Positions 24,401-32,288 of a stretch of DNA of 64,000 nt are shown here, piece by piece. The notes below the pieces were generated by a model, which had not been told where the DNA came from, searched no databases, and was given only the letters and a program-made list of their open reading frames with translations. Positions within the stretch are counted from its first letter, which is position 1, and each line of letters starts with the position of its first letter. Where the stretch lies: contig NZ_AZFE01000031.1 of the NCBI RefSeq assembly GCF_001434315.1, forward strand, positions 147,861 through 211,860, in the 5' to 3' direction. Position numbers and translations under genes: made by a program. The DNA is from Paucilactobacillus oligofermentans DSM 15707 = LMG 22743 (lineage in GTDB: Bacteria > Bacillota > Bacilli > Lactobacillales > Lactobacillaceae).

Positions 24401-26901
24401 GTTGATCTACTATCAGAAGTTGATGCTGATTTAGAAGTTGACTCCACAGCTGATTTTGAATCATCAGTTGATGTTGAAGCACTATCCGAATTAGATGTAA
24501 CAGAATCAATTAAATTAGATTTCGAATTAGATGCTGATACAGAATTTTCATCAGACATTGATTTTGAATCTGCAATTGATTTTGATGCAGAAGCTAAATC
24601 AGACGGATTTAATGAAATTGATTCTGATAATGATTTACTTACTGAGTTTGAAGCTGATTCACTAAAACTATCCACTACAGATTTTGATGTAACATCAGAA
24701 CTTGAAGCAGATACTGACGTTGAATCAGAAATAGCTTCTGACTTTTCTTTAGAAGCTGATGCCGAAGTTGATGCCGACTTAGAATTATCTGTAGAAGTTA
24801 TGATTGATTTTGATGCAGATTCACTTAATAACTTAGATGCAGAATTTGATTCATCAATTACATTTGAGTTAGATATCGACTCTGATTTATTTGAAGAATC
24901 CGATAATGAACTAGACGTGCTTCTTGAAAGAGATGTCGATGTTGACTTAGATAATGATTCAGTTGGTGTCATCGAATCACTATCTGATGATGTCGATGTT
25001 GAAGCAGACTTCGACTCTGAATTAGCTTCTGACAGTGATAATGATTTTGATGATGAAGCTGATTCTGAAACAACTTTAGAGGTTGATTTAGATTCAGACA
25101 TTGATTTTGATGATGATTCTGAAAGATCAGTATTTTTAGATTCAGAAGTTTCTTTTGAAGTCGATGCTGAATCTGAAGCTAATGAATCAATATTCTTAGA
25201 ATCACTATCTGATGTTGAAGCGCTATCTGATGTTTTACTTTCGGATTTTAATGAATCTGAAGCTGATTCAGAGGCTATCTTACTTGCTTCTGAAGTTGAT
25301 TCTGAATTTGTCTTTGAAGCTGAGTTAGAAAGGCTGTCAGTAATTGCTTGTGATTCAGTAGTTGATTCATCAGCACTATCAGATTGTGAAACTGAATTTT
25401 CTGTAGACGTTGACGTTGAGTCAAGATCAGATTTACTTTTAGATGTTGCCTTGTTTTCAGAATCAAATTTAGATGTTGAGGCTGAATTAGATAATGAGTT
25501 GTATTCATTTTCAGATAAAAGGCCTGAATCATTAGCTGATTTACTATTACTAATGCTATCAGCTGTTGATGCAGCATCTGAAACAGAAGCCGATGTATTT
25601 TTAGACAAGCTATCGGCAATAGAAGTAACCAGTGACTTAGAAGCAGACTCTATCGCTTCTGAACTTATAAGTGGGTTTTTAGATTTAGAAACTGATAATG
25701 AAACAATTGCCGAAAGAGATTGTGAAACTACTCCCGAAGCTGAAGCGACTTTAGAAACCGAATCAAGAATCGACTTAGAACTAGCAATACTATCTGAAGC
25801 CTCAGTTGACTTACTAATTGATAACATATCACTATTAGAAGCGGACAATGATAATGCATCAGATAACGAAGATGACATCGAGTCTGACGCTGAATAAGTT
25901 AAAGATGCCGAATCAGATAATGAAGCTGATAACGATTTTGATTTTTCAATTGATAACGATTCAACCATCGATTGTGAGGCAGAAGCTGCCGCATTTTTAG
26001 ACTTAGAAACTGATCCAGTATAATCTAATGATTCACTATCTGATGCTTGAACTTTACTATTAGAAGTCGAAACTGACAATTGTGCATTTTGGGATGCTGA
26101 AGCAACTCCAGATATTATCTTAGATGAGACTTCTGATTCAACAATTGCTTGTGATTTTGAAGTAGAAATTGCAATGGATTCAGAATTGTTTGCAACTAGT
26201 GAATCAATTCTTGAAGTTGAAGCGGAAGTTGATGCTGAAATTGCCGTTGATTCTGAAATACTGTAGTCAACAATCGATTTTGAGGCGCTATCAGAGGTAA
26301 CAATTGATTGTGAAGCTGAAAGACTAACAGAATCATCAACATAAACAGTGGCCATTCCAGATTTTGGCTTTGTGTCACCACTGAAGGTATAATCAGCAGT
26401 AATATGATATGTACCCTTTTTGGTATTATCAAAACCATCATCTGACCTAATTGTAACTACAGCATTGGGATCTATAACGCTATTAGCAGCATCAGTTTTA
26501 ACATCAAACAAATCTTGAAAGTCTATCTCTTCACCAAGTTGAATGGTTACAGTTTTCCCACTAACCATAGATTTTGCTAAATCCCCTCGATTAGAAGTTG
26601 ATTGTGAGTTTGATTGAATACTACTTTGTGAATCAGTTAATGAACTTGATGGTATCGTTGCGCTAGTATTAGTAGCCAATAAATCACCAGTGGTTGTTTT
26701 AGATACACTATTATCTGTGTCTGCTTTAACAGTTGACGTTGAAGCAATTGATCCACCCAAGATACTACCTAAACCTAAAACAATCCCACTAAGGGTTGTT
26801 GTTCCGGCAACAAGCCAGTTTTTACCTGCCTTATACATTCTAAACCGTTCTTTACCATTGTTTTTAAATAACTCTGACGAGTCCTTTGAATTATATTTCA
26901 C
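18472..26901 (-). CDS. giant serine-rich repeat surface protein
   Basis: This protein of about 2,809 residues is a serine-rich repeat adhesin. Residues 21-29 (RMYKAGKNW) match the KxYKxGKxW signal peptide typical of proteins exported by the accessory SecA2/SecY2 route; cleavage is likely after VKA (about 60). Residues about 110-190 form a small Ig-like domain (TVTIQLGEEIDF, GTYHITADYTF). From about 191 to about 2,700 the chain is dense in S-x-S with D, E, K, A, T and N, normally O-glycosylated. It ends in a charged linker, one hydrophobic segment and a KRRNKDDDDD tail, with no visible LPXTG. I start at GTG behind GGGAGG; a TTG five codons earlier overlaps that site. No accessory Sec or glycosyltransferase gene lies in the window. 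Confidence 0.9.
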   Translation of the reverse strand: MKYNSKDSSELFKNNGKERFRMYKAGKNWLVAGTTTLSGIVLGLGSILGGSIASTSTVKADTDNSVSKTTTGDLLATNTSATIPSSSLTDSQSSIQSNSQSTSNRGDLAKSMVSGKTVTIQLGEEIDFQDLFDVKTDAANSVIDPNAVVTIRSDDGFDNTKKGTYHITADYTFSGDTKPKSGMATVYVDDSVSLSASQSIVTSDSASKSIVDYSISESTAISASTSASTSRIDSLVANNSESIAISTSKSQAIVESEVSSKIISGVASASQNAQLSVSTSNSKVQASDSESLDYTGSVSKSKNAAASASQSMVESLSIEKSKSLSASLSDSASLTYSASDSMSSSLSDALSLSASNSDMLSISKSTEASDSIASSKSILDSVSKVASASGVVSQSLSAIVSLSVSKSKNPLISSEAIESASKSLVTSIADSLSKNTSASVSDAASTADSISNSKSANDSGLLSENEYNSLSNSASTSKFDSENKATSKSKSDLDSTSTSTENSVSQSDSADESTTESQAITDSLSNSASKTNSESTSEASKIASESASDSLKSESKTSDSASTSDSDSKNIDSLASDSASTSKETSESKNTDLSESSSKSMSESKSTSKVVSESASSSKSLSLSEANSESKSASTSTSSDSDSMTPTESLSKSTSTSLSRSTSSSLSDSSNKSESISNSNVIDESNSASKLLSESASKSIITSTDNSKSASTSASASKEKSEAISDSTSVSASSSDVTSKSVVDSFSESASNSVSKSLSESISLNPSDLASASKSIADSKSMSDENSVSASNSKSNLIDSVTSNSDSASTSTDDSKSAVESTSKSASTSDSRSTDSQKSESISTNNSASKSENGSKSDSNSVSESESISEQASKSEVASKSVSTSKSINSDLSEATSKSESKSVSTDESLSDSSSISVSTSVSDNKSLSDSSSESISTSKSEGISLLPEESDSASKSTVVSASKSTSESESAHKSTSDSASTSKSDSIIASSSKSESISDSISTSDDLKDSNSDSKSLSESTSKDNSEISSVSKSISISESVSNSASMQKSDSESASTSVSASKSTNGSTTPEESDSASKSTDESNSASVSDSESAITSSSDSKDIENSKSESVVNSNSESESLVQSESDSESISKSKSENSENSTSGSASSSDSESEINSDSDKGSVSNSTSTSNDSLSSESASKSDSSSTSDLESDSTSVSEDKSTSDSDSKLQSESASKSTSLSKSEAKSDSLSASTSKNSNSGSMTPAESTSESDSISKSISESKSSIGSTSTSNLNSKSSSLEISESESTSTSDSKSSSMSASRSASESVSTSKMNSDNGSKANSTSIESSKSDSKSAQQSASESASTSVVNSKSAGTSLNPSESESLSNSTIESDSKSKSQSESVDQSNSDSESTQESNSKSSSESNVDSQNSNDSVSKSGSTSDSDSTDSETSQSKSVSDSDSTSTDNSNSGSGSASNSTSNSTNNSDSESGSASKSTSNSTQTSDSTVDSLSKSTADSLSKSASKSISEDKSKANSESKAHSESASTSTSTSKSEVKSESTSVSTSKSNNSGSMTPSESISDSESASKSVDNSDSAIDSNSFSGSDSKSKSLEVSGSASKSAAASKSLSKSTSTSASDLASESTSLSDAVSVSESTSVKTSTSNSESAQQSASISASTSVSLSTSKSLITSENPSASTSASNSTIESDSKSKSESVSAEQSKSESESGQGSLSDSSSDSSSDSLDSNNSESKSVSNSDSQSTDSENSKSGSASDSDSNSTNTSDSESGSASKSNSTSNQNSDSVVTSQSASTSKSVSDSVYDSISEDKSKADSESKAHSESASTSTSTSKSEVKSESTSVSTSKSNNSGSMTPSESISDSESSSKSADNSDSAIESNSDSASDSKSKSLEISASNSKSASVSKSASKSASTSKSDLASDSTLKSDSASVSASTSASDSASISESAQQSASTSASDSASISKSIGTSLTPSESDSVSNSTIESDSKSKSESVSAEQSKSESESGQGSLSDSSSDSSSDSLDSNNSESKSVSNSDSQSTDSENSKSGSASDSDSNSTNTSDSESGSASKSNSTSNQNSDSVVTSQSASTSKSVSDSASKSISEDKSKADSESKAHSESASTSNSISESDVKSDSDSASASKSDDTGSVAPSESLSKQMSESVSASKSASGSKSSIDSVSTSNSASTSTSLKQSASGSTSAKASTSASKSASASKSDLVSDSTLKSDSASVSVSKSASKSASISESAQQSASTSASDSASTSKSIGASLTPSESDSVSDSIITSDSVSKSQSESAENSSSESDSGQASESKSASDSTSDSLDSNQSESKSSSDSDSQSTDSENSQSKSASASDSVSTDNSESKSASTSESVETSTSDEASVSEVASESTSVSASTSTSLASDSASKSGSASVSIEKSVSGSNSTSTSVSVSENKVISESTSTSKSESKSIVISDSASNSTSRSKSLNNVSSESSSESDAASKSDSVSANTSKSDSLVNSKSDSALDSSSKSTSLSTSASASTSASVSKAGSLSAVYSQSDSASISKSESLEKNPSLNPSQSESVSDSESLSDLESQSKSTSADNSDQTSNSNVVSESDSASQSDSNSISDVTSQSTSASQSDSESIDSGNSESNSLSDNVNQSQSKSVSNSVSESTQQSDNVVQSNSKSNSNSIAQSLSGSVSIKNSNNIVVANRVATANALLTAHTASTNNGVSSLGNATTASSEIAESVNDSSSKTSKKSHKNSTKDNDSKETNSKKNTDINDSHEAEYIAAIASILVILAGMGIIIAVKRRNKDDDDDSQI
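20615..20919 (-). repeat. long exact repeat, copy 1
   Basis: As read by eye, about 305 bases are identical to 21500-21804 at an offset of 885 bases. Similarity with few changes extends left to about 20528. This is a recent duplication of one super-repeat unit. Confidence 0.85.
21500..21804 (-). repeat. long exact repeat, copy 2
   Basis: This is the second copy of the 305-base repeat; the near-identical flank begins at about 21413. The offset of 885 is a multiple of three, so the frame is kept. Confidence 0.85.
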
Positions 26902-26993
26902 GTGATTTCCTCCCAAAAATTGCGTTTATTTAATTTCACATATCCCACGAGTTTAACATAGATTAATTCAAAGACAAATAATATAAGCCGAAA

Positions 26994-27042
26994 AAAGAGT
27001 CCATATTTTTACTAAAATTTAGCAAAATAATGAACTCTATAA
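26994..27042 (-). terminator. terminator after amino-acid ABC permease
   Basis: On the reverse strand GAGTTCATTATTTTGCTAAA pairs imperfectly with TAAAAATATGGACTC, followed by TTTTTT. Confidence 0.7.
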
Positions 27043-27070
27043 TCACAACTTTTTTATAAATAATTTAGGT

Positions 27071-27760
27071 TTAACTAGTTGATCGAATATATTTATTACC
27101 CATATGCTTTTCTACATATGACATTCCAAGTGACATAATTCCGGTTAATACAAAATAGATAACAGCTGCCACAATTAGTGGTGGTACAAAGTCGTATAAA
27201 GTTCCACCAACGCCTAAAGCCTGAGCTGTAACTTCTTGAACTCCAATATAGAATAAAACGGATGATTCCTTAATCAAAGTAATAAACTCATTTCCCAATG
27301 ATGGTAAAATGTTGCGAATTGCTTGTGGTAACACAATCGAAAACATGGTTTGATTATTATTCATCCCCAATGACATTCCAGCTTCCGTCTGTCCCCGATG
27401 AACTGAGATAATTCCTGAACGGAAAATTTCTGATACATAGGCTCCCGAATTAATTCCTAAAGCAATAGAACCTGGGATAATTCGATCTAGTCCCGATCCT
27501 AAAAACTCAACTTGTGGAATTGGTAAAACTTTTGACAATACATAATAAGTTAACATTACTTGAATCATTGACGGTGTCCCACGCACAATCGCTACATAAA
27601 TTTTTGCGATCCATTGAAATAACTTAACTTTTGACAATCGTAACAATACAATCAGCAGCCCCAAGGCAATCCCAATTAGGACACCAATAATGGAAATAAT
27701 AATTGTTAATGCAGTGCCATCAAGAAACACTGGATAGTAGTGCCCTAAAAAATCAAACAT
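27071..27760 (-). CDS. amino acid ABC transporter permease (HisM/ArtQ/GlnP type)
   Basis: This 229-residue permease has five hydrophobic segments. The family motif appears early as IVRGTPSMIQVMLTYYVL, and the ATPase-coupling EAA-type loop reads GQTEAGMSLGMNNNQTMFSIVLPQA (two adjacent parts of one cytoplasmic loop). It imports polar amino acids together with the lipoprotein encoded just upstream (24 bases apart). No ATPase gene follows or precedes, so the energising subunit must be encoded elsewhere. A terminator follows at 26994-27042. Confidence 0.9.
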   Translation of the reverse strand: MFDFLGHYYPVFLDGTALTIIISIIGVLIGIALGLLIVLLRLSKVKLFQWIAKIYVAIVRGTPSMIQVMLTYYVLSKVLPIPQVEFLGSGLDRIIPGSIALGINSGAYVSEIFRSGIISVHRGQTEAGMSLGMNNNQTMFSIVLPQAIRNILPSLGNEFITLIKESSVLFYIGVQEVTAQALGVGGTLYDFVPPLIVAAVIYFVLTGIMSLGMSYVEKHMGNKYIRSTS

Positions 27761-27784
27761 TTAAATCACCCCTAATCAATAAGT

Positions 27785-28609
27785 TTATTTACCATATTTA
27801 GCTTGTAAATTTTGAGCCTTGGCTAAAAAAGTATCCATTTTACCATTACTCTTTAATTCCTTAACCGACTTGTTAACTTGCTTCAATAATTTCTTATCAT
27901 CCTTACGAACAGCAATATTAATATGTTGTTGTGATTCAGGAGTGCTCAATTTAACATTTTTGGCAATTGCATATTTTTCTGGATATTGTTTTACATAATT
28001 ATCAGCAATTTCATTTTCTAACACGACACCAGCTAATTTTCCTTGTGTTAATTCAGTCGTTAAACTATTAGCGTTAGCTTCGGTCACCGTTGTGGCATTC
28101 TTAATTTGTTTCTTCGCAATTTGTTCTTGAGTCGTTGTTTGTTGTGCCCCAACTTGTAATCCCTTTAAATCAGAAATTGAATTATATTTATTTTCATCAG
28201 CTTTATTAACTAATAGGACGTTTTCAACTTTATAGTAGCTATCTGAAAATGAAACTTGTTTTTTACGTTCATCAGTTGATACCATTCCAGCTAACACAAT
28301 ATCAACTTTTTTATTCTTTAAATCTGTAATCAATGATGGAAATTCAGTATTTGTAATTTTTAACTTAACACCCATGTCCTTCGCAATTTGTTGAGCAATA
28401 AATATATCGTAACCAGTAACGGTTTTCTTTCCATTTTTTACAATTGGAAATTCAAATGGTGCATAATCAGCCGATGTTCCCATGACTAGAGTGCCTTTGT
28501 CTTTAATATTTTTAACACTATTGTCTGAAGAATTACTGCATCCAGCCAACCCAATCGTAAGTAATGCCAACCCCGCTACAACCACTAAACCTTTTTTTAA
28601 ATTTTTCAT
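27785..28609 (-). CDS. amino acid ABC transporter substrate-binding lipoprotein
   Basis: This protein of about 274 residues is a family 3 solute-binding lipoprotein. The signal peptide ends in the lipobox LAGC (Cys about residue 24), followed by TLVMGTSADYAPFEF and GYDIFIAQQIAKDMGV, which are typical of polar amino acid receptors. The C-terminal part has VRKDDKKLLKQVNKSVKEL. I start at MKNLKKG because GGAGG lies eight bases upstream; an ATG two codons earlier is too close, and the longer frame is an AT-rich leader. The ligand may be cystine, glutamine, arginine or another amino acid. Confidence 0.9.
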   Translation of the reverse strand: MKNLKKGLVVVAGLALLTIGLAGCSNSSDNSVKNIKDKGTLVMGTSADYAPFEFPIVKNGKKTVTGYDIFIAQQIAKDMGVKLKITNTEFPSLITDLKNKKVDIVLAGMVSTDERKKQVSFSDSYYKVENVLLVNKADENKYNSISDLKGLQVGAQQTTTQEQIAKKQIKNATTVTEANANSLTTELTQGKLAGVVLENEIADNYVKQYPEKYAIAKNVKLSTPESQQHINIAVRKDDKKLLKQVNKSVKELKSNGKMDTFLAKAQNLQAKYGK

Positions 28610-28809
28610 TTCCATTCCTCCTAAATAAATATCCAGTATTATGATTAATATATGTATAAAAATCATCTTTTTTAATAATGTAATTATAATATTACATCTT
28701 AATACAAAAATCAAGTTAAAAATGAATATTTATTACAAATAAATTGATATTTTTGCATTTTATTAGATTTTTCAGTGGATAATCAGCTTATTTATACATC
28801 TATATACGA

Positions 28810-28846
28810 AAAAATACCTATCAGCTCGAAAGCCGATAGGTATCTG
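28810..28846 (-). terminator. terminator of the ribose operon
   Basis: On the reverse strand ATACCTATCGGC pairs with GCTGATAGGTAT and is followed by TTTTTTCG. It lies about 20 bases after the rbsB stop codon. The remaining bases up to 28609 hold no visible gene. Confidence 0.9.
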
Positions 28847-28864
28847 ATCAAAATATTTTAATAA

Positions 28865-29812
28865 TTATTGTGCATTAGGCGATTTAACTAAGTGAATTGG
28901 TGAGGCAATATGTTTAGATATTTTTTCACCACGATAATGTTTGTATGCAGCTTTCACTGCTAACTCACCTTCAGTTTTAGGTTGTTGAGCAACAATTCCT
29001 GTAATTGTTCCTTTTTTAACAGCAGCTAAACCATCTGGCGTACCATCAATTGACACAATTTTAATGTCTTGTCCTTGAACTGCTTTCACAGCACCTAAGG
29101 CCATTTCATCATTTTGTGCAAAGATACCTTTAACATCTGAATGTGCTTGTAACATATTTTGGGTAGTATTTAATCCCTTTGCACGATCAAAGTTCGCACT
29201 TTGTTTAGCAACTAAATCTAAGTTACCTTTAATTTGGTTATCAAATCCTTTTCCACGTTGTACAGCAGCATCGGCACCCGGTGTTCCTTCAAGTTCAGCA
29301 ACCTTAGCATTTGTTCCAACTTGTTCTTCCAAGAATTCAGCAGCCATCTTACCAGCTTTAACGTTATCTGAAGCTACGGTAGTTAATAATACCCCACCAT
29401 TTGAACCACGATCACAGGCAATTACTGGAATTCCAGCTTGATTAGCCTTCTTAATTGAAGGTACAATTGCATCTGAATCAACCGGGTTAACAATAATTAC
29501 ATCAACATCTTTAGTAATTAAATCTGAAATTTGGTTATTTTGTTTTGAACTATCATTTTGAGCATCAAAAGTTTCAACCTTTGAATTATTCTTTTTAGCT
29601 TCACTATCAATTCCTTTTTTCAAATTAACGAAGAAGGGATTACTAAGCGTTGAAACAGAAACACCAATTTTAACATCTTTGGCAGCTTTCTTTTCGATTT
29701 TAGTCGTACTCGTTGGTCGCCCAATTGTTGCATATTGGCAACCCGATGCAACCATTAAAAATACTGCAAAGACTGTAAATAAACCAATTAATTTCTTCAT
29801 ACCAATTTTCAT
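28865..29812 (-). CDS. rbsB: D-ribose ABC transporter substrate-binding lipoprotein
   Basis: This protein of about 315 residues is a periplasmic-binding-protein family receptor for ribose. It has a lipobox VASGC at the end of the signal peptide. The core reads KIGVSVSTLSNPFFVNLKKG, then VNPVDSDAI, IPVIACDRGSNGG and the distal QNDEMALGAVKAV, all RbsB hallmarks. The start is the ATG eight bases after GGAGG; a TTG one codon earlier also lies in frame. It is the last gene of the ribose operon, followed by a terminator. Confidence 0.93.
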   Translation of the reverse strand: MKIGMKKLIGLFTVFAVFLMVASGCQYATIGRPTSTTKIEKKAAKDVKIGVSVSTLSNPFFVNLKKGIDSEAKKNNSKVETFDAQNDSSKQNNQISDLITKDVDVIIVNPVDSDAIVPSIKKANQAGIPVIACDRGSNGGVLLTTVASDNVKAGKMAAEFLEEQVGTNAKVAELEGTPGADAAVQRGKGFDNQIKGNLDLVAKQSANFDRAKGLNTTQNMLQAHSDVKGIFAQNDEMALGAVKAVQGQDIKIVSIDGTPDGLAAVKKGTITGIVAQQPKTEGELAVKAAYKHYRGEKISKHIASPIHLVKSPNAQ

Positions 29813-29824
29813 CAACTTATCCTC

Positions 29825-30793
29825 CTATGCTTTTGCTTGCTTACGGTCTAATAACACCGCAATCAAGATCACGATACCCTTAACGATTTGTTGATAGAAA
29901 CTTGAAATTCCAAGTAAGTTCATCCCGTTATTCAAGACCCCGATAATCAACGCACCAATTAAAGTACCAAACATCTTACCTTTACCACCGGCTAGTGAAG
30001 TTCCACCCAAGACAACAGCGGCAATGGCATCCATTTCATATCCAGTCCCAGCATCAGGTTGAGCTGATGAAAGTTGTGAAGTTAAAATCATTCCGGCAAC
30101 TGATGATAAGAATCCAGCAATAATATAAATCCAAATCGTAATCTTTTTAGTATTAACTCCAGCAACAAAGGCCGCTTTTTCATTACCACCAACAGCATAA
30201 GTTTTACGACCAAATGTTGTTTTATGAAGTAGTAAGTAAGCAAGTGCATACAAGACAACCATGACATAAACTTGGAATGGAACCCCAAACAAGTATCCTT
30301 GACCTAAGAATAAGAATGAGAAATCATTATTCATTGTCTTACCCGTGATTGGGTTACCATTAGTTAACACATAAGTTGCCCCACGGAAGATGGCAGACGT
30401 AGCTAAGGTAGCAATAAATGGTGCTGCCTTACCATACGCAATCAAGACCCCATTAACAGCACCAAAGATGGCACCAGTAATCATCCCAATAGCAAAGGCA
30501 AAGATTGGTGGGCAACCCATCAAAATTAATTGGGCCATAAAGGCACCACTCAATGCTAAGATTGATCCAACCGATAAATCAATTCCGGCTGTTAAAATAA
30601 CAAACTGCATCCCGAACGCAATCAAGGCGTTAATCGAAATTTGTTGTAACAAGTTCATGATGTTATTAATATTTAAAAACGAACTGTTTAAAACGCTTAC
30701 AAAAATTACTAGAACTAACAATGCTACTAATGGACCTAACTTCGAATAAAAATTACCAATACTAAACTTCTTTTTCGTTTCCGCGTTATTCAT
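29825..30793 (-). CDS. rbsC: ribose ABC transporter permease
   Basis: This 322-residue permease has the hydrophobic pattern and motifs of RbsC: GIDLSVGSILALSG (about residues 70-83), RTTYAVGGNEKAAFVAGVN-like loop (here RKTYAVGGNEKAAFVAG), and MDAIAAVVLGGTSLAGGKG near the end. It overlaps the end of rbsA by eight bases, with the ribosome binding site GGAGGAG inside rbsA. It forms the membrane channel of the ribose importer. Confidence 0.94.
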   Translation of the reverse strand: MNNAETKKKFSIGNFYSKLGPLVALLVLVIFVSVLNSSFLNINNIMNLLQQISINALIAFGMQFVILTAGIDLSVGSILALSGAFMAQLILMGCPPIFAFAIGMITGAIFGAVNGVLIAYGKAAPFIATLATSAIFRGATYVLTNGNPITGKTMNNDFSFLFLGQGYLFGVPFQVYVMVVLYALAYLLLHKTTFGRKTYAVGGNEKAAFVAGVNTKKITIWIYIIAGFLSSVAGMILTSQLSSAQPDAGTGYEMDAIAAVVLGGTSLAGGKGKMFGTLIGALIIGVLNNGMNLLGISSFYQQIVKGIVILIAVLLDRKQAKA

Positions 30794-32276
30794 TTATTTC
30801 TCCTCCAGTTGCAAGCGTCATAACTTTATCTTGTGTGGCATCTTTGGTTGCAATTTCGCCTTGAATTTTACCTTCATAGACAACAACGATATTATCGCTA
30901 AATCCAAGAACTTCATCGAGATCACTTGAGACCATGATAATCGCTGTTCCACGATCAGTTAATTCATTCATCAAATCATAAATTTCCCGTTTGGCACCAA
31001 CATCCACTCCACGCGTTGGTTCATCCAAAATCAAAATTTGGGCTCCTGAACCAACCCATTTAGCTAATACGACTTTTTGTTGATTACCACCAGATAAGCT
31101 TGATGCTAAATCTTGTGAGCTTTGAGCTTTAACACCCAAGCGTTTCATCAACATATCAACAAAATCTTTGTCAGCCTTTTCATCAATAAAGCCTTTTTTA
31201 GTAAAACCATCAATACTTGGTAAATCAATATTTTCAGATAAAGTACCGTCTAAAATTAGTCCTTCATCTTTACGATTTTCAGTTAAAAAGCCAATGTTAT
31301 GTTTAATCGCTTGTTCCGGTGTTTTAATTTCTACCTTTTCACCATCAACAAAGATTTCACCACTATCTAGCTTATCAACACCGAAAATACCACGCATGAT
31401 TTCAGTACGTCCGGCACCCATCAAACCTGAGAAAGCTAAAATTTCACCTGATTTAACTGAGAAATCAATATCTTTAAACGTGTCTCCACTATTTAGACCT
31501 TTGACACTTAGTAATTCCTTACCAAACTCAGGTTTACGCTCGGGATAAAAATCACCCATATCACGACCAACCATGTCATGAACAATTTGTTTAACATCGG
31601 TTTCCGATGTTTCATAAGTATTAATCGTGAGTCCATCACGCATGACCGTTAAGCGATTACTAATTTCAAATATTTCTTCCATTCGGTGAGAAATATATAT
31701 AATAGCAACACCTTGTTCTCTAAGTGAATCAATAATTTTAAATAATTTAGCAATTTCGTTTTCACTTAACGCTGCGGTTGGTTCATCCATGATTAGTACT
31801 TGGGTCTTGTTCATTAATGATTTAGCAATTTCAATCGTTTGTTGACGACCGACACTCAATGATCCAACAAGCGTATCAACCGAAATATCAACCCCTAATC
31901 GATCTAGCGCCGTTTTCGCCTGTTCTTTCATCGCCTTCGTGTCTAACACCCCGAAGCCTTTTTTTAATTCACGATTCAAGAACATGTTTTCAACCACTGA
32001 CATATCAGCAAAGTTATTCATTTCTTGATGAATAAATGCAATCCCATGTTGTTCAGCATCTAGTGCATTTTTAAATGTCGTCTTCTTACCATCAACAGTA
32101 ATTTCACCACCATCTGCATTAAGCAAACCGGTTAAAATGTTCATCATTGTTGACTTACCAGCTCCATTTTCACCCATCAGCGCATGAACCTCGCCACTGT
32201 GAATTGAAAAGTTAATATCTCGAAGAACTTTGTTATTTCCAAATGATTTCGAGATGTGCTTCATTTCAATTTCCAT
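30786..32276 (-). CDS. rbsA: ribose ABC transporter ATP-binding protein
   Basis: This 496-residue protein has two fused ATPase domains. The first has Walker A GENGAGKST and signature LSVGRQQ with Walker B VLIMDEPTAAL; the second has a degenerate Walker A (GLMGAGRTE), the signature LSGGNQQ, and LILDEPTRGVDVG. This tandem layout is characteristic of RbsA and related sugar importers. It is translated from AAAGGAGG. It energises uptake together with RbsC and RbsB. Confidence 0.95.
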   Translation of the reverse strand: MEIEMKHISKSFGNNKVLRDINFSIHSGEVHALMGENGAGKSTMMNILTGLLNADGGEITVDGKKTTFKNALDAEQHGIAFIHQEMNNFADMSVVENMFLNRELKKGFGVLDTKAMKEQAKTALDRLGVDISVDTLVGSLSVGRQQTIEIAKSLMNKTQVLIMDEPTAALSENEIAKLFKIIDSLREQGVAIIYISHRMEEIFEISNRLTVMRDGLTINTYETSETDVKQIVHDMVGRDMGDFYPERKPEFGKELLSVKGLNSGDTFKDIDFSVKSGEILAFSGLMGAGRTEIMRGIFGVDKLDSGEIFVDGEKVEIKTPEQAIKHNIGFLTENRKDEGLILDGTLSENIDLPSIDGFTKKGFIDEKADKDFVDMLMKRLGVKAQSSQDLASSLSGGNQQKVVLAKWVGSGAQILILDEPTRGVDVGAKREIYDLMNELTDRGTAIIMVSSDLDEVLGFSDNIVVVYEGKIQGEIATKDATQDKVMTLATGGEINE

Positions 32277-32288
32277 GATATTCCTCCT

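Larger units (their letters stand above)
19205..25680 (-). repeat. imperfect super-repeat array in the serine-rich gene (unit about 0.9 kb)
   Basis: Short proline-containing motifs of the type SMTPSES or SLNPSES interrupt the serine repeats at about 19.21, 20.07, 20.43, 20.96, 21.31, 21.85, 22.20, 22.79, 23.14, 23.68, 24.05, 24.60, 24.96 and 25.67 kb. Between 20.07 and 24.96 kb the spacing alternates between roughly 350 and 540-590 bases, so the unit is about 885-940 bases (about 295-313 residues). Confidence 0.75.

Noticed and set aside
19205-25680. Repeats that might suggest a CRISPR array.
   Set aside because: The repeats are coding, in frame, imperfect and of variable length, with no uniform spacers or cas genes nearby.
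26580-26600. RGD tripeptide near residue 105 of the serine-rich protein, a possible integrin-binding motif.
   Set aside because: A three-residue match is expected by chance in a chain of this length and lies in a low-complexity linker.
18472-26900. Long plus-strand open frames across the serine-rich gene, up to 365 codons.
   Set aside because: They mirror the biased serine codons of the real gene, are acidic or Leu/Gln-rich low-complexity chains, and have no ribosome binding sites.
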